64,000 bases of DNA, from the NCBI GenBank assembly GCA_964596345.1, contig CAZQSZ010000001.1:496001-560000 (forward strand), given 5' to 3'. Below are positions 18,632 through 27,655 of the stretch, piece after piece (the stretch's first letter is position 1; the number at the start of each line of letters is the position of its first letter). The translations under genes were made by a program, and so were the position numbers. Source of the DNA: CADEDV01 sp964596345 (lineage in GTDB: Bacteria; Bacteroidota; Bacteroidia; Chitinophagales; Chitinophagaceae). Below the pieces are notes generated by a model, which saw only the letters and a list, made by a program, of their open reading frames with translations, made no database searches and was not told the DNA's origin.

Positions 18632-20248
18632 TTAGCAGAGATGATACTCTGGTAAATTCATCAGGAATTTGAACATTTCTCTTAATGAGCTGTCGATAAC
18701 TGTGTTGTTGTTGCTGTTCCAGGCATTGGTCCAGATGCTATCGTCAGTTGTATTGTTCAGTAAGAAATTTCTTTTCACGTATGCCTTTGAATTAGCTGAT
18801 AAAGGATAGCGGAGCAGTAATGCGGTGACGTCACTGATCAGCTGGTTCGGATCGGCCGGGTTAGAGGAATAGTTAGCGAAAGCCCGTACATCGATGACGG
18901 AATCGTTGACCAGCGCATCTGTAAAATCAGCTCTTTTTGGCAGGGAATTACTGTTTACCCATAATTCATAGTGCATTGGCTCCTGGTAATAAGAAGGCCA
19001 GCCGGATACATCCGGTGGCTGGAATAACTGTTGTTGCATATCCGCTGCATTCTGGTATAATGAATAAAACAAAGGATAGCCGGTTGTATAATTGGTATAG
19101 GCAGGGAAACTGACGTTGAATTCCCGCAGTGTACCCACGATCATGTCAAACGGCGACTTGATATAACAGGCCTGGTTGATCGTATCAAAGAAATGTTCGC
19201 TTTTGAAAAGTAAGGATAACGCCGGTTTGATATCGTAATTATTGCTTTGTAATGCAGCTGCCATTGGGAGGATAACATCTGCTTCGGTAGCATCATCTAT
19301 ATTATAATATACAAACCATTTGTACAACTTACGACAGATGAACCGGGCGGCTTCAGTGGTACCGAAAATCATATTCATCAGGGCATCCAGCTCGGCATTG
19401 GGGTCGGTGCTGCCTGCAATGGTTGTATTATTGTAAAACGCCGTAAATGTTTTGGCTCCCATATCATGAGCACTGGTATCCAGGAATGAACTGAGCGGGT
19501 CGTTAAGGATACGCCAGCCGGTCAATACCCTGGCGGCAGCTATCACATCATCTTCTGTATATTGAGAATCATTGCCCTTGCCGATGGTGAATAATTCCTG
19601 TAACTCACGGGCAAAGTTTTCATCCGGCGCCTGCCTGGAATTTAAATAGCCATTCAGGTGCACCAGCATAGCCGGATCAATACACACTTCCCGGGTAATA
19701 TTTTTTACATTCCCCAGCACATTACTCCGCAGCAGGTTATGGTGCCGCCATAAGAATTGCGCATTGCCCACTTCTTCTTCCTGCACAGAAAAGTGATGAT
19801 GCCAGAACAGCACCATTTTCTCCTGTATACTTCTTTGTTGATTGATGATCAGACCTGCCCACCATTTTTTAAGGCTTTCACGACGAAGGTTATTGATTTG
19901 CCCCCTGACTTCAGCATTACTCAGCATATTCGGATCATTGACCCAGGTTTGTCCCTGCGCCACCCCCAGGTCATCATGCATCACACCATCGTCGTCTTCA
20001 ATGAGGCCATAATCTCTCACCGGCGGGCTGGGAGCCACAATATTATTAAGGAGTTCATCCACTGCAGCACCGGGTGACAGTGTTAAAAAATAATCGATAT
20101 CTGCTTTTTTAGCGCCAAACATGGTCCGCTTCAGCAAATGCGTTACTTCATTAACTGTCCAGCTGCCTGTATAAGGGGCCAACCCTGCAAACATGGTTCG
20201 CTTGGATTTGCTACTCCGGGTTCTTTTAAAAAATTCTCTTCTGTCCAT
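18632..20248 (-). CDS. DUF1800 family protein
   Basis: About 538 residues. I place the start at the ATG at 20248 (MDRREFFKR); an in-frame TTG 9 bases earlier is less likely. Residues 30-520 match DUF1800: VTHLLKRTMFGAKK near the start, KMVLFWHHHFSV, NFARELQELFTIGKG and AARVLTGWR in the middle, and PPDVSGWPSYYQEP late. Unlike its DUF1501 partner it has no clear hydrophobic leader and no T9SS domain, although the N-terminus has an RR pair. The two genes are 47 bases apart in one likely operon. The molecular role is unknown. Confidence 0.9.
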   Translation of the reverse strand: MDRREFFKRTRSSKSKRTMFAGLAPYTGSWTVNEVTHLLKRTMFGAKKADIDYFLTLSPGAAVDELLNNIVAPSPPVRDYGLIEDDDGVMHDDLGVAQGQTWVNDPNMLSNAEVRGQINNLRRESLKKWWAGLIINQQRSIQEKMVLFWHHHFSVQEEEVGNAQFLWRHHNLLRSNVLGNVKNITREVCIDPAMLVHLNGYLNSRQAPDENFARELQELFTIGKGNDSQYTEDDVIAAARVLTGWRILNDPLSSFLDTSAHDMGAKTFTAFYNNTTIAGSTDPNAELDALMNMIFGTTEAARFICRKLYKWFVYYNIDDATEADVILPMAAALQSNNYDIKPALSLLFKSEHFFDTINQACYIKSPFDMIVGTLREFNVSFPAYTNYTTGYPLFYSLYQNAADMQQQLFQPPDVSGWPSYYQEPMHYELWVNSNSLPKRADFTDALVNDSVIDVRAFANYSSNPADPNQLISDVTALLLRYPLSANSKAYVKRNFLLNNTTDDSIWTNAWNSNNNTVIDSSLREMFKFLMNLPEYHLC

Positions 20249-20279
20249 AGGTATCAATTTTTGCTATAAAGTGAGAAGA

Positions 20280-22241
20280 TCATCGGATCAGCACAAAGGT
20301 TCCTTTCTGCTGACGGGGTTTATTCTGAATATCTTTATAATCAATCAGGTAAATAAATACGCCGGATGGTTGTACTGCACCTTTGTAAGTGCCATTCCAC
20401 AATTGATACATATTGGTACTTCTGAATACCAGCTCACCATTCCGGTTAAAGATTTGCATTTTGTAACCGTCGGGCACCTTACCAATAGGCCCATAGAAAT
20501 CATTCTTTCCATCACCGTTTGGTGTAAAACCCGTGGGTACAAAAACAACGGCATCATTCAGCACCACTACGGTAAACTGGTCAGCTACCTGGCAACCATT
20601 GGGGAGATAATTGGTGGCGGTATAATAAGTGGTTACGGAGGGTGATGCAACCGGATCTGTACAATTGGTGCAGCTTAAGGAAGCATGAGCATCCCAAATA
20701 ATGTTTCCATTGCCGTTTGCGTGGAGAGTAACACTTTGACCAACAAAAATGGTATCAGCTTTTCTCACACTGTCAAAAGGCCCGCCCAAAAGAACAGGGC
20801 GATAATCTACTATGGCGGAATCATATCCACAGGCATCAAAAAGAGTATCCCTGAAAGGAACAAAGCTGCTGAGATTGCAAACTGTCGAGTCAAGTGTCAG
20901 AACCTGTGGTATTTTTAATTTAATAACAGCAAAGTCAGCATCACCCTGTGCGTTGTTAAAATCACCATCGCCTGATTCAGAATCACCGGCGAGGTAATAT
21001 TCCTGCATGGCAGGATTATGCACCATAAAACGCAAATGGTCATTATCACTGCCACCCCAGTTCTGCTGCCAGAGTACCTGGCCGGCAGGGCTGAGTTTAA
21101 TGGTCCAGAAATCACCTTCTCCCAAAGGGTTGGCTACGTCACCATCAGTAGAGTAGGTGATGCCTCCCACGATATAAGTGCTGTCACTATCTGTAATGAT
21201 TGTTTTTGCATATTCAGCATCTGTTCCGCCCAATACTTTTTGCCAGTTCAGATTTCCCCGCTGGTCAACATTGAGGATCCAATAATCCTGGCTACCTCTA
21301 GCGCCACTTACGTCGCCATCTGTTGAAGTGGTATACCCGGCTAATGTGAGAGAGCCATCAGCTCCTTTGGTCATTGTATAGGCTACATCATTTTGCGAGC
21401 CACCATATATTTTACTGAATACTTTGTTGCCATTGCCGTCTAAAGCCAGCAACCAAACATCATAGTTCTTTTGATTGGGGGGGATATCGCCATCCACGGA
21501 GTTAGCAAATCCTGCGAGGTAAGTAATACCATTGATTATCTCAATATCAAACAACTCTTCATTCCTGGAACCACCATAACATTTACTCCACTGCACCACC
21601 CCGGCTGAATTTATTTTGATGATCACTCCATCAGTATATCCACCGGTGCCGTGGTTGCCCCGAATATCTCCATCGTTAGAAGAAGAAGAAGCGGCAATCA
21701 GGTAACTGCCATCAGCAGTGATCTCAATATGATTACCGATATCAAGACCGCTGCCACCATAGCGTCTTTGCCACTCCAGTGTTCCTGCCGCAGATAGTTT
21801 TAATAACCAGATATCCTTCGTGCCTCCAAAGCCGGCCACCACACCACCATCGGTTGAATTTGTTTCTCCCAGTACCATATAGCCTCCGTCAGCAGTTTGC
21901 AGCACATCTCTTGCACTTTCATAGCCGGTACCGCCAAAGGAACGTTCCCATTGAATAGTGCCGCAACGGTCCAGCTTGGTGATCCACAGATCCCAATATT
22001 CACGGTTGGGTTGCGGGCTGATATCACCTGATCTGGAATCGGTGTATCCGGCTACAACAGTACCACCATCGCTGGTAATTTTTATTACATAAGGGATATC
22101 AACTCCGGGGCCGCCATAGTGCTGCGCCCATTGACGGGGAGGTAATTGTGCCTCGGCTGATGTATAGGTATACAGGGCAGTCATGAGGCAGAGGAGTCTT
22201 ATCAGTTGGTTGTTGAATCTCACAAGTTGGCGGTTTAACAT
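20280..22241 (-). CDS. Secreted repeat protein with T9SS type B sorting domain
   Basis: About 653 residues. I choose the ATG at 22241 (MLNRQLVRF), which precedes the hydrophobic signal directly; a TTG 18 bases upstream would add six residues. Residues 30-440 are seven or more repeats of about 55 residues of the form YGGxxxDxxxxxxxTxDGxYxxxGxTxSxDGD, predicted to fold as a propeller. The C-terminal 90 residues (PTGFTPNGDGKNDFY, IFNRNGELVF, PSGVFIYLI) are the gliding-motility-associated type B CTD recognised by the T9SS. It lies upstream of DUF1800 and DUF1501 on the same strand and may be cotranscribed, since only 31 bases separate it from DUF1800. Likely cell-surface protein of unknown binding specificity. 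Confidence 0.87.
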   Translation of the reverse strand: MLNRQLVRFNNQLIRLLCLMTALYTYTSAEAQLPPRQWAQHYGGPGVDIPYVIKITSDGGTVVAGYTDSRSGDISPQPNREYWDLWITKLDRCGTIQWERSFGGTGYESARDVLQTADGGYMVLGETNSTDGGVVAGFGGTKDIWLLKLSAAGTLEWQRRYGGSGLDIGNHIEITADGSYLIAASSSSNDGDIRGNHGTGGYTDGVIIKINSAGVVQWSKCYGGSRNEELFDIEIINGITYLAGFANSVDGDIPPNQKNYDVWLLALDGNGNKVFSKIYGGSQNDVAYTMTKGADGSLTLAGYTTSTDGDVSGARGSQDYWILNVDQRGNLNWQKVLGGTDAEYAKTIITDSDSTYIVGGITYSTDGDVANPLGEGDFWTIKLSPAGQVLWQQNWGGSDNDHLRFMVHNPAMQEYYLAGDSESGDGDFNNAQGDADFAVIKLKIPQVLTLDSTVCNLSSFVPFRDTLFDACGYDSAIVDYRPVLLGGPFDSVRKADTIFVGQSVTLHANGNGNIIWDAHASLSCTNCTDPVASPSVTTYYTATNYLPNGCQVADQFTVVVLNDAVVFVPTGFTPNGDGKNDFYGPIGKVPDGYKMQIFNRNGELVFRSTNMYQLWNGTYKGAVQPSGVFIYLIDYKDIQNKPRQQKGTFVLIR

Positions 22242-22342
22242 AGTTGGCAGGGCCGCCAATTGGTTGCAAGTATTATGCTAAACTTTAATTTCTGGGGATA
22301 AGTTTTCCCTATCAGTGCATGAAAAATTTCATGGGAATTTAC

Positions 22343-23014
22343 TCAGCGTTTTTTCAGGGTAGGCAGCACAATATTTTCACTGCTCTTGAAATAATGACAG
22401 GCGGGTTGTAAGCCGCATTGTTCGCATTTAGGGTTGCGGGCCAGGCAGGTGTAGCGGCCATGAAGGATCAGCCAGTGATGTGCTTTATGAATAAGCTCTT
22501 TTGGAAAATTTTTGATCAGCTCTTTTTCAACAGCCAGCGGGGTGGAAGCCGTTTGCGGCACCAAACCAATTCGTTTACTTACCCGGAACACATGGGTATC
22601 AACGGCCATGTTGGGTTGATTATCGATCACCGAAGTAATTACGTTTGCTGTCTTTCTTCCCACACCGGGAAGTTGTATTAATTCTTCTACGGTCATCGGG
22701 ATTGTACCTGCAAATTCGTTGACTACTTTTTGACCCATCCCGATCAGGTGCTTCGTTTTATTGTTGGGGTAGGAAATACTTTTTATCAAGGGAAAAAGAT
22801 CATCAAAGCTTGCTTTGCTCAGGGCATATACGTCCGGGTATTTTTCAAAGATGGCGGGGGTGGTCATATTCACCCGTTTATCCGTGCATTGTGCGGAGAG
22901 AATAACAGCCACTAATAATTCATAAGGATTATCATAGAGCAATTCTGTTTCTGCTTCCGGGGCATGCCGTTCAAAGTAATCGATTATAAACTGGTAGCGT
23001 TGCTTACGGGTCAT
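22343..23014 (-). CDS. nth: Endonuclease III (DNA glycosylase/AP lyase)
   Basis: 223 residues, the usual length. It removes oxidised pyrimidines and cuts the abasic site in base-excision repair. The helix-hairpin-helix LPGVGRKTA is at 115-123 with catalytic K121; the catalytic aspartate is D139 (VDTHVFRVSKRIG). The C-terminal iron-sulfur loop has C190, C197, C200 and C206 in the canonical Cx6Cx2Cx5C spacing. A TAGATTTG promoter element ends only 4 bases before the ATG, which implies a nearly leaderless mRNA. It is separated by a terminator from the gene upstream. Confidence 0.97.
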   Translation of the reverse strand: MTRKQRYQFIIDYFERHAPEAETELLYDNPYELLVAVILSAQCTDKRVNMTTPAIFEKYPDVYALSKASFDDLFPLIKSISYPNNKTKHLIGMGQKVVNEFAGTIPMTVEELIQLPGVGRKTANVITSVIDNQPNMAVDTHVFRVSKRIGLVPQTASTPLAVEKELIKNFPKELIHKAHHWLILHGRYTCLARNPKCEQCGLQPACHYFKSSENIVLPTLKKR

Positions 23015-23018
23015 GTTG

Positions 23019-23026
23019 CAAATCTA
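23019..23026 (-). promoter_or_regulatory. Bacteroidota -7 element of nth
   Basis: Minus strand TAGATTTG matches TAnnTTTG exactly, with TTG (23049-23051) 22 bases further upstream as a -33 element. The ATG follows after CAAC, so transcription would begin at or next to the start codon. Confidence 0.65.
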
Positions 23027-23122
23027 TGGCTAAGAGGGTAAAGCAGAACAAGTGGCCGGGGTGATTCTGGCAGGAAATACTTAACTCCTTTCGCAGCGTT
23101 TTCTGTTCAGAACGTATCTCAC

Positions 23123-23158
23123 AAAAAAAGCACCCCAACCGGAGTGCTTCAATTTTTT
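23123..23158 (-). terminator. Terminator between the 77-residue anti-sigma-like gene and nth
   Basis: AAGCAC (23128-23133) pairs with GTGCTT (23144-23149), with CC/GG extending the stem past one mismatch. There are A and T runs on both sides, so it could work in both directions; it lies just past the stop of the minus-strand gene at 23174. Confidence 0.75.
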
Positions 23159-23173
23159 CACAATTGCTGAAAA

Positions 23174-23407
23174 TTACTTCACTTGTTCAGCTGTATGCAT
23201 TCTTGCATAACTCAGCACATTCAGCACCACTTCTGTGCGGGGTGTTGTAATGAGTTTGTCTAACCTTTGCATGGATGCTTTGAGAACGTTCAGCTTTTCA
23301 CGAAGTGTCCAGTCTTTGTTCAGCGCCTGTTCTATGGCAGCGGTCTGTTGCTTTGAGGTCTCTTTGTACAAATACAATAAAAGATCCTCAGGAGTAAAAT
23401 TTGTCAT
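23174..23407 (-). CDS. Small anti-sigma-like N-terminal domain protein
   Basis: 77 residues from the ATG at 23407 (MTNFTPEDLLLYLYKETS); an ATG at 23419 would add four residues. The start, with an acidic LLLYLYxET segment followed by helices, resembles the cytoplasmic N-terminal domain of Bacteroidota anti-sigma factors (compare DNELTPEQ in the anti-sigma protein at 47312-48481), but there is no membrane segment or zinc-binding Cys/His. It is a stand-alone gene between the FtsB-like gene and nth and ends in a terminator. The role as a regulator is an inference from a weak resemblance. Confidence 0.6.
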   Translation of the reverse strand: MTNFTPEDLLLYLYKETSKQQTAAIEQALNKDWTLREKLNVLKASMQRLDKLITTPRTEVVLNVLSYARMHTAEQVK

Positions 23408-23510
23408 TGGGCAAACCATTAATGTCCTTAAAAATTGTGTCCGGTAAGTGATTATCTCGAAACGTCCGTGTAATAAACGGGGGTGGGTTGGCCTTATTGT
23501 GTAATGAATA

Positions 23511-23825
23511 CTAATTATTTGCCGGTACGGGTTTTTCCGGTACGATGAACAGGTCCTCGTTGTCCCGTTTCATCAGGTATTTTTCCCGGGCATATTTTTC
23601 CAGCGTGGCGGGATTATTCTTAAGTGCTTCTAACTCTTTGCGTTCGGCCGCTATTTTCTCGGTATAATAGGCCTTGCTTTGTTTCAGTTCCCGCAACTCT
23701 TTGTTCCGGGCCATCACGGTAAAAACATCGTTTTTGTCCAGGAACAGCAGGATTACGGCAAAAGCGGCCAGGGCGACCAGGAATTTGCTTTTAAGCCAGT
23801 TGGGTATGTAAGTAAACAGCTTCAT
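23511..23825 (-). CDS. FtsB/DivIC-family septum formation protein
   Basis: 104 residues with one membrane segment (about 12-28) followed by a coiled coil (about 35-75, rich in Glu, Lys and Leu) and the short motif AREKYLMKRDNEDLFIVPE typical of FtsB/DivIC. These proteins form a bitopic complex with FtsL and FtsQ at the division site. It lies 78 bases downstream of eno on the same strand, the same linkage seen in many bacteria, and is probably cotranscribed with it. Confidence 0.88.
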   Translation of the reverse strand: MKLFTYIPNWLKSKFLVALAAFAVILLFLDKNDVFTVMARNKELRELKQSKAYYTEKIAAERKELEALKNNPATLEKYAREKYLMKRDNEDLFIVPEKPVPANN

Positions 23826-23903
23826 TATTCTTAATATCCGAGGTCAGAAACCAGGAGGCTGAAAATGAACATTCAATCTCCTGGCCTCCGGCTTCAGGTT
23901 TTC

Positions 23904-25193
23904 TTATTTCCCAAATTTAATCTTTCCTTTTGGATAAACAGCAGAGCTGCCCAGTAACTCTTCGATGCGGATCAGCTGGTTGTATTTCGCCATGCGGTCT
24001 GTACGGGAAGCAGAACCGGTTTTGATCTGCCCGCAATTCAATGCCACTGCCAGGTCTGCGATCGTGGTGTCTTCTGTTTCACCACTGCGATGGCTCATGA
24101 TGGTATTGTAGCCATTGTGCTGTGCCAGTGTAACGGCATTGATCGTTTCGGTAACGGTACCGATCTGGTTTACTTTTACCAGCAGTGCATTGCCAATACT
24201 TTTATCAATACCCTGTTGCAATCTTGTAACGTTAGTAACAAAAAGATCATCGCCCACCAGCTGGCATTTATCACCTACCGCTTCGGTCAGCATTTTCCAG
24301 CCGGCCCAATCATCTTCGGCCATACCATCCTCAATACTACAGATCGGGTATTTCTTCACCCAGCTTTCCCAGTACTTCGCCAGCTGCTCGCTGCTCATTT
24401 CTTTGCCACTGCTTTTATGGAATACATATTTCTTCTTCTTGCTGTCCCAGAGTTCGCTGTTGGCTGCATCCATGGCGATCTTTACCTGTGTGCCTGCTTT
24501 GTAACCGGCTGCTTCAATAGCAGTCAGCACAATTTCAATCGCCTCTTCATTGGATTGAATATTGGGTGCAAAACCACCTTCATCACCTACGTTGGTGCTG
24601 AATCCTTTTTTCTTTAATACACTTTTCAGTGAATGGAATATCTCCACACCCCATCGAAGGCCTTCACTGAAATTGGGGGCACCAATGGGCATAACCATAA
24701 ATTCCTGGAAATCGATCTTATTATCAGCATGGGCGCCGCCATTCAGGATATTCATCATCGGGATCGGTAATGTCTTGGCATTGGTGCCACCGATATAACG
24801 GTATAAGGGTAAAGAGGCTTCTTCTGCAGCTGCTTTAGCCACGGCCATACTCACAGCGAGAATGGCATTAGCCCCCAGTTTACCTTTATTGGGGGTACCA
24901 TCCAGTTGTATCATCATTTCATCAATACCGGTCTGGTCGGCCACATCATAACCGAGCAGCGCAGGGGCAATTGATTTATTAACATTGCTGACAGCTTTCA
25001 GCACACCTTTCCCTACATATTTTTTCTTATCGTTATCGCGGAGTTCAACAGCTTCGTGAATACCGGTGCTGGCACCACTGGGTACCGCTGCACGGCCTAA
25101 TGCACCTTCGTCGGTGATCACATCTACTTCTACGGTGGGGTTACCGCGGCTGTCTAAAATTTGCCTGGCAAAGATCTCGGAAATGTAACTCAT
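23904..25193 (-). CDS. eno: Enolase
   Basis: 429 residues, full length. It converts 2-phosphoglycerate to phosphoenolpyruvate in glycolysis and gluconeogenesis. Visible motifs include DSRGNPTVEVDV at the N-terminus, VPSGASTG, SIEDGMAEDDWAGW, GDDLFVTN, LLVKVNQIGTVTET and the C-terminal active-site loop MSHRSGETEDTTIAD. It is followed by the FtsB-like gene 78 bases downstream. No exact TAnnTTTG element is visible in the 100 bases upstream. Confidence 0.98.
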   Translation of the reverse strand: MSYISEIFARQILDSRGNPTVEVDVITDEGALGRAAVPSGASTGIHEAVELRDNDKKKYVGKGVLKAVSNVNKSIAPALLGYDVADQTGIDEMMIQLDGTPNKGKLGANAILAVSMAVAKAAAEEASLPLYRYIGGTNAKTLPIPMMNILNGGAHADNKIDFQEFMVMPIGAPNFSEGLRWGVEIFHSLKSVLKKKGFSTNVGDEGGFAPNIQSNEEAIEIVLTAIEAAGYKAGTQVKIAMDAANSELWDSKKKKYVFHKSSGKEMSSEQLAKYWESWVKKYPICSIEDGMAEDDWAGWKMLTEAVGDKCQLVGDDLFVTNVTRLQQGIDKSIGNALLVKVNQIGTVTETINAVTLAQHNGYNTIMSHRSGETEDTTIADLAVALNCGQIKTGSASRTDRMAKYNQLIRIEELLGSSAVYPKGKIKFGK

Positions 25194-25295
25194 GATTGAT
25201 TGTCTGTTTTAGAGTGAATATTTTTAATTACTTGTTGGCAAGCGGTAGTGCAGATAGCATCAATTGTTGCGTCGCACTCTTCAGCGTCCGGAATG

Positions 25296-26210
25296 CTACT
25301 GGACTTTTTGTGTCAGTGTCCTGAAAACATCTTCCAAACTCTGGTTTTCACTTTGCAAAGAAACGATGTTGAGATTATGCTGCAAAGACAACTCCATGAT
25401 TTGTTTGCGCAACTGATCAGAATCATCTGTTGTTAACTGCCAGTTGTTCGCATCAAGCTTTGTTACCGTTTTAGCAGCCGGGAGATCATTGAGCATTTGC
25501 TGATTGATATCTTCCCTGAAGCTGACCCTGATCAGGTTGGCTGCCGAAGATGTTTTTCTCAGGTTACTCAGCTTATCATCCGCCACCAGGTTGCCCTTAT
25601 TAATAATGATTACCCGGTCGCAGATAGCTTCCACTTCCTGCAGGATATGCGAGGAGAACAACACCGTTTTATCCTTCCCCTGTTTTTTGATCACTTCCCG
25701 TATCTCAATGATCTGGTTGGGATCAAGCCCGGAAGTGGGCTCATCCAGTATCAATACTTCCGGATCATGTATCAGGGCAGCAGCCAGCCCCACCCGTTGT
25801 TTGTATCCTTTTGATAGTTGCCCGATCTTCTTTTTGCTTTCAACGGTCAATCCTGTCAGGGTTATTACTTCTTCAATTTTTGTTTTTGAATTGACAACCT
25901 GGTGCACTTCGGCCACAAAGCCAAGGTATTCCCGCACATACATATCATAATAGAGGGCATTCAGCTCGGGCAGGTAACCGATCTTCTTTTTTGTTTCTAA
26001 TGGTTGTTCGGCTACGTTGATACCACAAACCCAGGCTTCGCCACCTGTTTGCTGCAGGTACCCGGTGATGATCTTCATCGTGGTGGATTTACCGGCACCA
26101 TTGGGTCCCAGGAAACCGACGATCTCACCTTTATCAACTTTGAAGGAAATACTATTGACGGCTTTTTGTTCGCCATATTGCTTGAGAAGGTTTTTTACTT
26201 CGATGGACAT
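25296..26210 (-). CDS. gldA: ABC transporter ATPase, GldA type
   Basis: 304 residues. Walker A is at 35-43 (GPNGAGKST), the signature at 132-139 (LSKGYKQR), Walker B at 153-158 (LILDEP) and the switch histidine is H188. The roughly 80-residue C-terminal extension after the ATPase core and the overall sequence match GldA, the ATPase of the GldA/GldFG transporter needed for gliding in some Bacteroidota. No gldF or gldG partner lies nearby; in known gliders these are also encoded apart from gldA. The assignment to GldA rather than another ABC-2 ATPase rests on overall resemblance, so the symbol is likely, not certain. Confidence 0.8.
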   Translation of the reverse strand: MSIEVKNLLKQYGEQKAVNSISFKVDKGEIVGFLGPNGAGKSTTMKIITGYLQQTGGEAWVCGINVAEQPLETKKKIGYLPELNALYYDMYVREYLGFVAEVHQVVNSKTKIEEVITLTGLTVESKKKIGQLSKGYKQRVGLAAALIHDPEVLILDEPTSGLDPNQIIEIREVIKKQGKDKTVLFSSHILQEVEAICDRVIIINKGNLVADDKLSNLRKTSSAANLIRVSFREDINQQMLNDLPAAKTVTKLDANNWQLTTDDSDQLRKQIMELSLQHNLNIVSLQSENQSLEDVFRTLTQKVQ

Positions 26211-26284
26211 AGATCTGTTCCGGCTGGCTTTACTACCAGCACTGCGAATTTAGGTTATTCAGACAATAGCACAGAAAGACAGAA

Positions 26285-26920
26285 CTATAGATCATTAAAT
26301 TCATACAAGGGGTCTAAATCCGTACCGGCTTTCATTTCTACAATCGGCTTTATCAGGCCATCATGCAGATCATATACCCAGCCATGCAGGTCGGGTCGTT
26401 GTTCGTTGGTCCATGCCCTTTGTATCATTGCTGTTTTTGCAAGGTTGAAAACCTGCTCTCTTACATTCAGTTCCACCATCCGGTTCACCCGCTGCTCCTC
26501 ATCAGGAATACTTTCCAGCTCTTTCCGGTGAATGCGGTAAATATCTTTGATATTCCGTAGCCACATATTCAGTACCTGGTTAAAATCGTCGTTTGACATG
26601 GCGGCTTTGATGCCACCGCATCCATAATGACCACATACCACCACATGTTTTATTTTCAGGTGGTTGACGGCATAATCCACCACACTCATCAGGTTCACAT
26701 CCGTATTCACCACCAGGTTGGCAACGTTGCGATGAATAAATATCTCTCCCGGCTCAGTTTGAGTGATCTGATCGGGGGGCACCCGGCTGTCGCTGCAACC
26801 GATCCATAAAAATTCGGGCGACTGTACATGGAGCAGGCGTTCGAAAAAGCCGGGGTCATCTGCCAGTTTACGGGCGGCCCAGTGTTTATTATCATTGAGT
26901 AAAACTTCGTAAGGTTTCAT
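26285..26920 (-). CDS. can: Beta-carbonic anhydrase, Can type
   Basis: 211 residues. It interconverts CO2 and bicarbonate. Zinc ligands C42, D44, H98 and C101 fall at the same residue numbers as in the Escherichia coli Can enzyme, within GCSDSRVPP and CGHYGCGG; the Asp-Arg dyad is D44/R46. It lies divergently from the second carbonic anhydrase and SulP/DabAB operon on the plus strand, with 255 bases and a small gene between. It has its own promoter (26940-26947). Together with that operon it suggests that bicarbonate supply matters to this organism. Confidence 0.95.
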   Translation of the reverse strand: MKPYEVLLNDNKHWAARKLADDPGFFERLLHVQSPEFLWIGCSDSRVPPDQITQTEPGEIFIHRNVANLVVNTDVNLMSVVDYAVNHLKIKHVVVCGHYGCGGIKAAMSNDDFNQVLNMWLRNIKDIYRIHRKELESIPDEEQRVNRMVELNVREQVFNLAKTAMIQRAWTNEQRPDLHGWVYDLHDGLIKPIVEMKAGTDLDPLYEFNDL

Positions 26921-26939
26921 ATACTTTTCTCCGGGTCTT

Positions 26940-26947
26940 CAAAAGTA
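26940..26947 (-). promoter_or_regulatory. Bacteroidota -7 element of can
   Basis: Minus strand TACTTTTG matches TAnnTTTG exactly; TTTG (26970-26973) lies 22 bases further upstream as a -33 element. The leader would be about 15 bases. Confidence 0.65.
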
Positions 26948-27175
26948 CTTTTTAATAAGCCGAAATAAGCAAACAGTCGTTTGTTTTTACTGGAAATCAA
27001 AAAGTTGAAATATTTTAATCAAGAAATGACAATAAAGTTCAACAAGTGCCAAGGTTCACTGTTATTTTTACGTCTTATACCAGCCGCTGGTATTTTATTG
27101 AAAAGGGGCCGGAACAGGCGGGTGAGTGGTTTGGACAACAGTGCATAATGTACTACTTTGCAACACTTTTGAGTA

Positions 27176-27544
27176 ATGAAGAACAAAAAGACATATAGTG
27201 GTTTTCAACTGGCCTCAGCCGTGTGTATGATACTGGCATTGCTGTGGCTGACCATTAGTGCTCCTTTTGTGTATGCCTGCCAGCAGGAAATGGCTAAACA
27301 GAACAAAACAGAACAAACCCAATCACCCCTGCCCGGCAATGAAGAAGAGACAGCCAATCCATTTGGAAATAATACGGAAGAAAAAGGTCCCAACAGCAGT
27401 TCATTCTCTGAAGAATACCTGCACGACCAGCATCATGATGCTCATTTCTTCCCGCTGACCTCGTCCTTTCATAAATGCGAGAATACCAGCACCTATGTCG
27501 CCTATCATGGCGAACTACTTGTTCCCCCTCCCAATGTTGGATAA
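27176..27544 (+). CDS. His-rich exported small protein with PPPN C-terminus
   Basis: 122 residues. A signal peptide or anchor covers about residues 13-35. The mature part is rich in Glu, Asn and Gln, then carries a His/Asp cluster (LHDQHHDAHFF, about residues 82-92) and ends YHGELLVPPPNVG. No family is certain. It lies 111 bases upstream of the carbonic anhydrase/SulP/DabAB operon in the same direction, and its His cluster could bind zinc, which all the downstream carbonic anhydrase-type enzymes need; that link is only an inference. The motif TACTACTTTG just upstream (27152-27161) is an imperfect promoter element. Confidence 0.68.
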   Translation: MKNKKTYSGFQLASAVCMILALLWLTISAPFVYACQQEMAKQNKTEQTQSPLPGNEEETANPFGNNTEEKGPNSSSFSEEYLHDQHHDAHFFPLTSSFHKCENTSTYVAYHGELLVPPPNVG

Positions 27545-27655
27545 TTCCAAACAATCCTGAACACATTTTCTGCGCCTGGTAAAGGGCTTATTATCTAATA
27601 ACATTATTAACTAATGGTGCTACTATTCGTAGTGACCAAATAAATATTATAACTG

